This document shows, one piece after another, positions 62,226 to 64,000 of a DNA stretch of 64,000 nucleotides; position 1 is the first letter of the stretch; each line of letters starts with the position of its first letter. This stretch comes from an uncultured Pelagibacteraceae bacterium. GTDB lineage: Bacteria; Pseudomonadota; Alphaproteobacteria; Pelagibacterales; Pelagibacteraceae. A model generated the notes under the pieces. That model did not search any database. It saw only the letters and a list, made by a program, of their open reading frames with translations, and was not told the DNA's origin. Location: positions 1 to 64,000 of the forward strand of contig CACELK010000005.1 in assembly GCA_902560245.1 (NCBI GenBank), written 5' to 3'. The position numbers and the translations under genes are program-made.

Positions 62226-64000
62226 TTAAATATCTTGTAATGAATTTGCAGTAATCTTTTTGGTTTTTAATGATCTTATACCCTCTAAACATGCTTGAGC
62301 TGTTGACATATTTGTACAATAAGGAACTTTGTTAATTAGTGTTGCTCTTCTTAAGGCTATGGCATCGTTAAGTCTATGTTCACTTCTTCCTCCACCTGTA
62401 TTAATTACCAATGCAATTTTTTTTGAATTAAGCACATCAACAATATGAGGCGATCCTCCACTTACTTTATTTATTATTTTACATTGTAAGCCGTTTTTGC
62501 GAATGTAATTTGCAGTTCCTTCTGTAGCACACAATTTAAAATTTAGTTTTAATAACTGTTTGGCTAAACTAACGCCCTCTTCTTTGTGACTATCTTTTAA
62601 GGATATAAAGGCCAACCCTTTTGTTGGTAACGAGTTTGATGAAGCAATTTGACTTTTGGCATATGCTAAGCCAAAATCTTTATCAAATCCCATTACCTCT
62701 CCAGTTGATTTCATTTCAGGACCAAGCAACACGTCTACATTTGGGAATTTATTAAAAGGAAAAACAGCTTCTTTGACTGCAAACATATTATTATTTTTAT
62801 TTTTTAAATTGAATTTTTTTAATTTTTCGCCAGCCATAACTCTAGAGGCAATTTTTGCCAAGGGCACTCCCTTAGCTTTCGAAACAAAAGGTACAGTCCT
62901 GCTTGCTCTTGGGTTTACCTCAATTATAAAAATTTCATCATCTTTAATAGCATATTGAATATTCATAAAACCTTTTACTTTTAAAGCCAGAGCAAGTTTT
63001 ACAGTTTGTTTTTTAATTTCTTCTATAAGTTTTTTTTTAATAGCAACTGGTGGAAGACAACATGCAGAGTCGCCAGAATGAATTCCCGCTTCTTCTATAT
63101 GTTGCATAATTCCTGCAACAAATACTTCCTTCCCGTCAGATATTGCGTCTACATCTACTTCCATTGCATTATTTATAAATTTATCAATTAATATAGGGTT
63201 ATTTTCACCAGCTCTAAAGGCTTCCTCAATAAATTCTTTTAATTGATCCTTTTCGTAAACAATTTCCATTGCTCTGCCTCCTAAAACATAAGACGGTCTT
63301 ACTATCAATGGCAAACCTATATTTAAAGCTATATCAATTGCTTCATTATATGTTTTGGCTATTCCACTTTGTGCTTGTTTTAGTTTTAATTTAATTAAAA
63401 GTTTTCTAAATCTATCTCTATCTTCAGCAAGATCTATGGAAGAATATTGAGTTCCAATTATAGGTAAAGAGTTTTCGTAAAGAAATTTTGCGAGTTTAAT
63501 AGGGGTTTGCCCTCCGAATTGAGCAATTATACCCAACAAATTCCCCTTAGATTTTTCCTTTAAGATTATGTTATAAACATACTCTTCAATTAAAGGTTCA
63601 AAGTACAGCCTATCACTTGTATCATAATCTGTGGAGACTGTTTCAGGGTTACAATTAATCATTATAGTTTCATAACCTGCCTCTTTAAGTGCATAGCTAG
63701 CTTGACAACAACAATAATCGAATTCAATTCCTTGGCCAATTCTATTTGGACCGCCTCCTAAAATTATAATTTTTTTTCTCGATGTCGGTTCTGCTTCACA
63801 TTCAGTCTTTAAAGAAAAATTTCTTTGATAAGTTGAGTACATATAAGGTGTAAAAGATTTAAATTCTGCCGCACAGGTATCTACTTTTTTAAAAACAGGA
63901 AATACTTTAAGCGCATGTCTCCTTAATCTAACAAATTTTTCAGATAAATTTGATAATTCAGCAAGTTTTTTATCGGAAAATCCAATTGATTTTATTCTAT
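62226..64000 (-). CDS. carB: Carbamoyl-phosphate synthase large subunit (C-terminal part; runs off window end)
   Basis: ILGGGPNRIGQGIEFDYCCCQASYALKEAGYETIMINCNPETVSTDYDTSDRLYFEPL; frame open from 63842 to window end (...GFSDKKLAELSNLSEKFVRLRRHALKVFPVFKKVDTCAAEFKSFTPYMYSTYQ). Confidence 0.97.
   Translation of the reverse strand, partial: RIKSIGFSDKKLAELSNLSEKFVRLRRHALKVFPVFKKVDTCAAEFKSFTPYMYSTYQRNFSLKTECEAEPTSRKKIIILGGGPNRIGQGIEFDYCCCQASYALKEAGYETIMINCNPETVSTDYDTSDRLYFEPLIEEYVYNIILKEKSKGNLLGIIAQFGGQTPIKLAKFLYENSLPIIGTQYSSIDLAEDRDRFRKLLIKLKLKQAQSGIAKTYNEAIDIALNIGLPLIVRPSYVLGGRAMEIVYEKDQLKEFIEEAFRAGENNPILIDKFINNAMEVDVDAISDGKEVFVAGIMQHIEEAGIHSGDSACCLPPVAIKKKLIEEIKKQTVKLALALKVKGFMNIQYAIKDDEIFIIEVNPRASRTVPFVSKAKGVPLAKIASRVMAGEKLKKFNLKNKNNNMFAVKEAVFPFNKFPNVDVLLGPEMKSTGEVMGFDKDFGLAYAKSQIASSNSLPTKGLAFISLKDSHKEEGVSLAKQLLKLNFKLCATEGTANYIRKNGLQCKIINKVSGGSPHIVDVLNSKKIALVINTGGGRSEHRLNDAIALRRATLINKVPYCTNMSTAQACLEGIRSLKTKKITANSLQDI

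Overview
Low-GC, very gene-dense bacterial chromosome segment. Gene content and synteny fit a streamlined alphaproteobacterium of the SAR11/Pelagibacterales type (inference; no search was run). Nearly all of it is core genome: lipid A/KDO genes (lpxK partial, waaA, msbA), ubiA, a pirin/quinone reductase/DoxX cluster, a cytochrome c oxidase locus with an extra subunit-III-like gene, thrC, rnhA-thrB-ispH, a retinal/carotenoid block (crtI-crtB-crtY-blh), the ATP synthase Fo genes, smc, a DsbA-like gene, a dciA-like gene, mutY, ccrM, rnhB, ispE, one tRNA-Gln(TTG), cca, greA, hemF, petABC, ychF-pth-rplY-prs, lgt, a MarR/OmpR/EnvZ-type regulatory cluster, ilvE, pgsA, uvrC, uvrB, aspC, trxB and carB (partial). 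I saw no CRISPR array, IS element, prophage or rRNA. Best leads: (1) a 798-aa SMC that keeps both ATPase head halves but seems to lack a canonical hinge and has roughly half the usual coiled coil; (2) four GANTC sites in 77 bp, two of them in a perfect inverted repeat, next to the gene for a CcrM-like GANTC methyltransferase; (3) a tRNA-Gln whose encoded CCA end lies 3 nt before the start codon of the CCA-adding enzyme; (4) a retinal-synthesis block placed between ATP synthase Fo genes and ispH; (5) a 17-bp palindrome on the predicted coxB promoter; (6) a hairpin plus overlapping mini-ORF at the thrC start. I did not find an unambiguous, wholly new multi-gene system.
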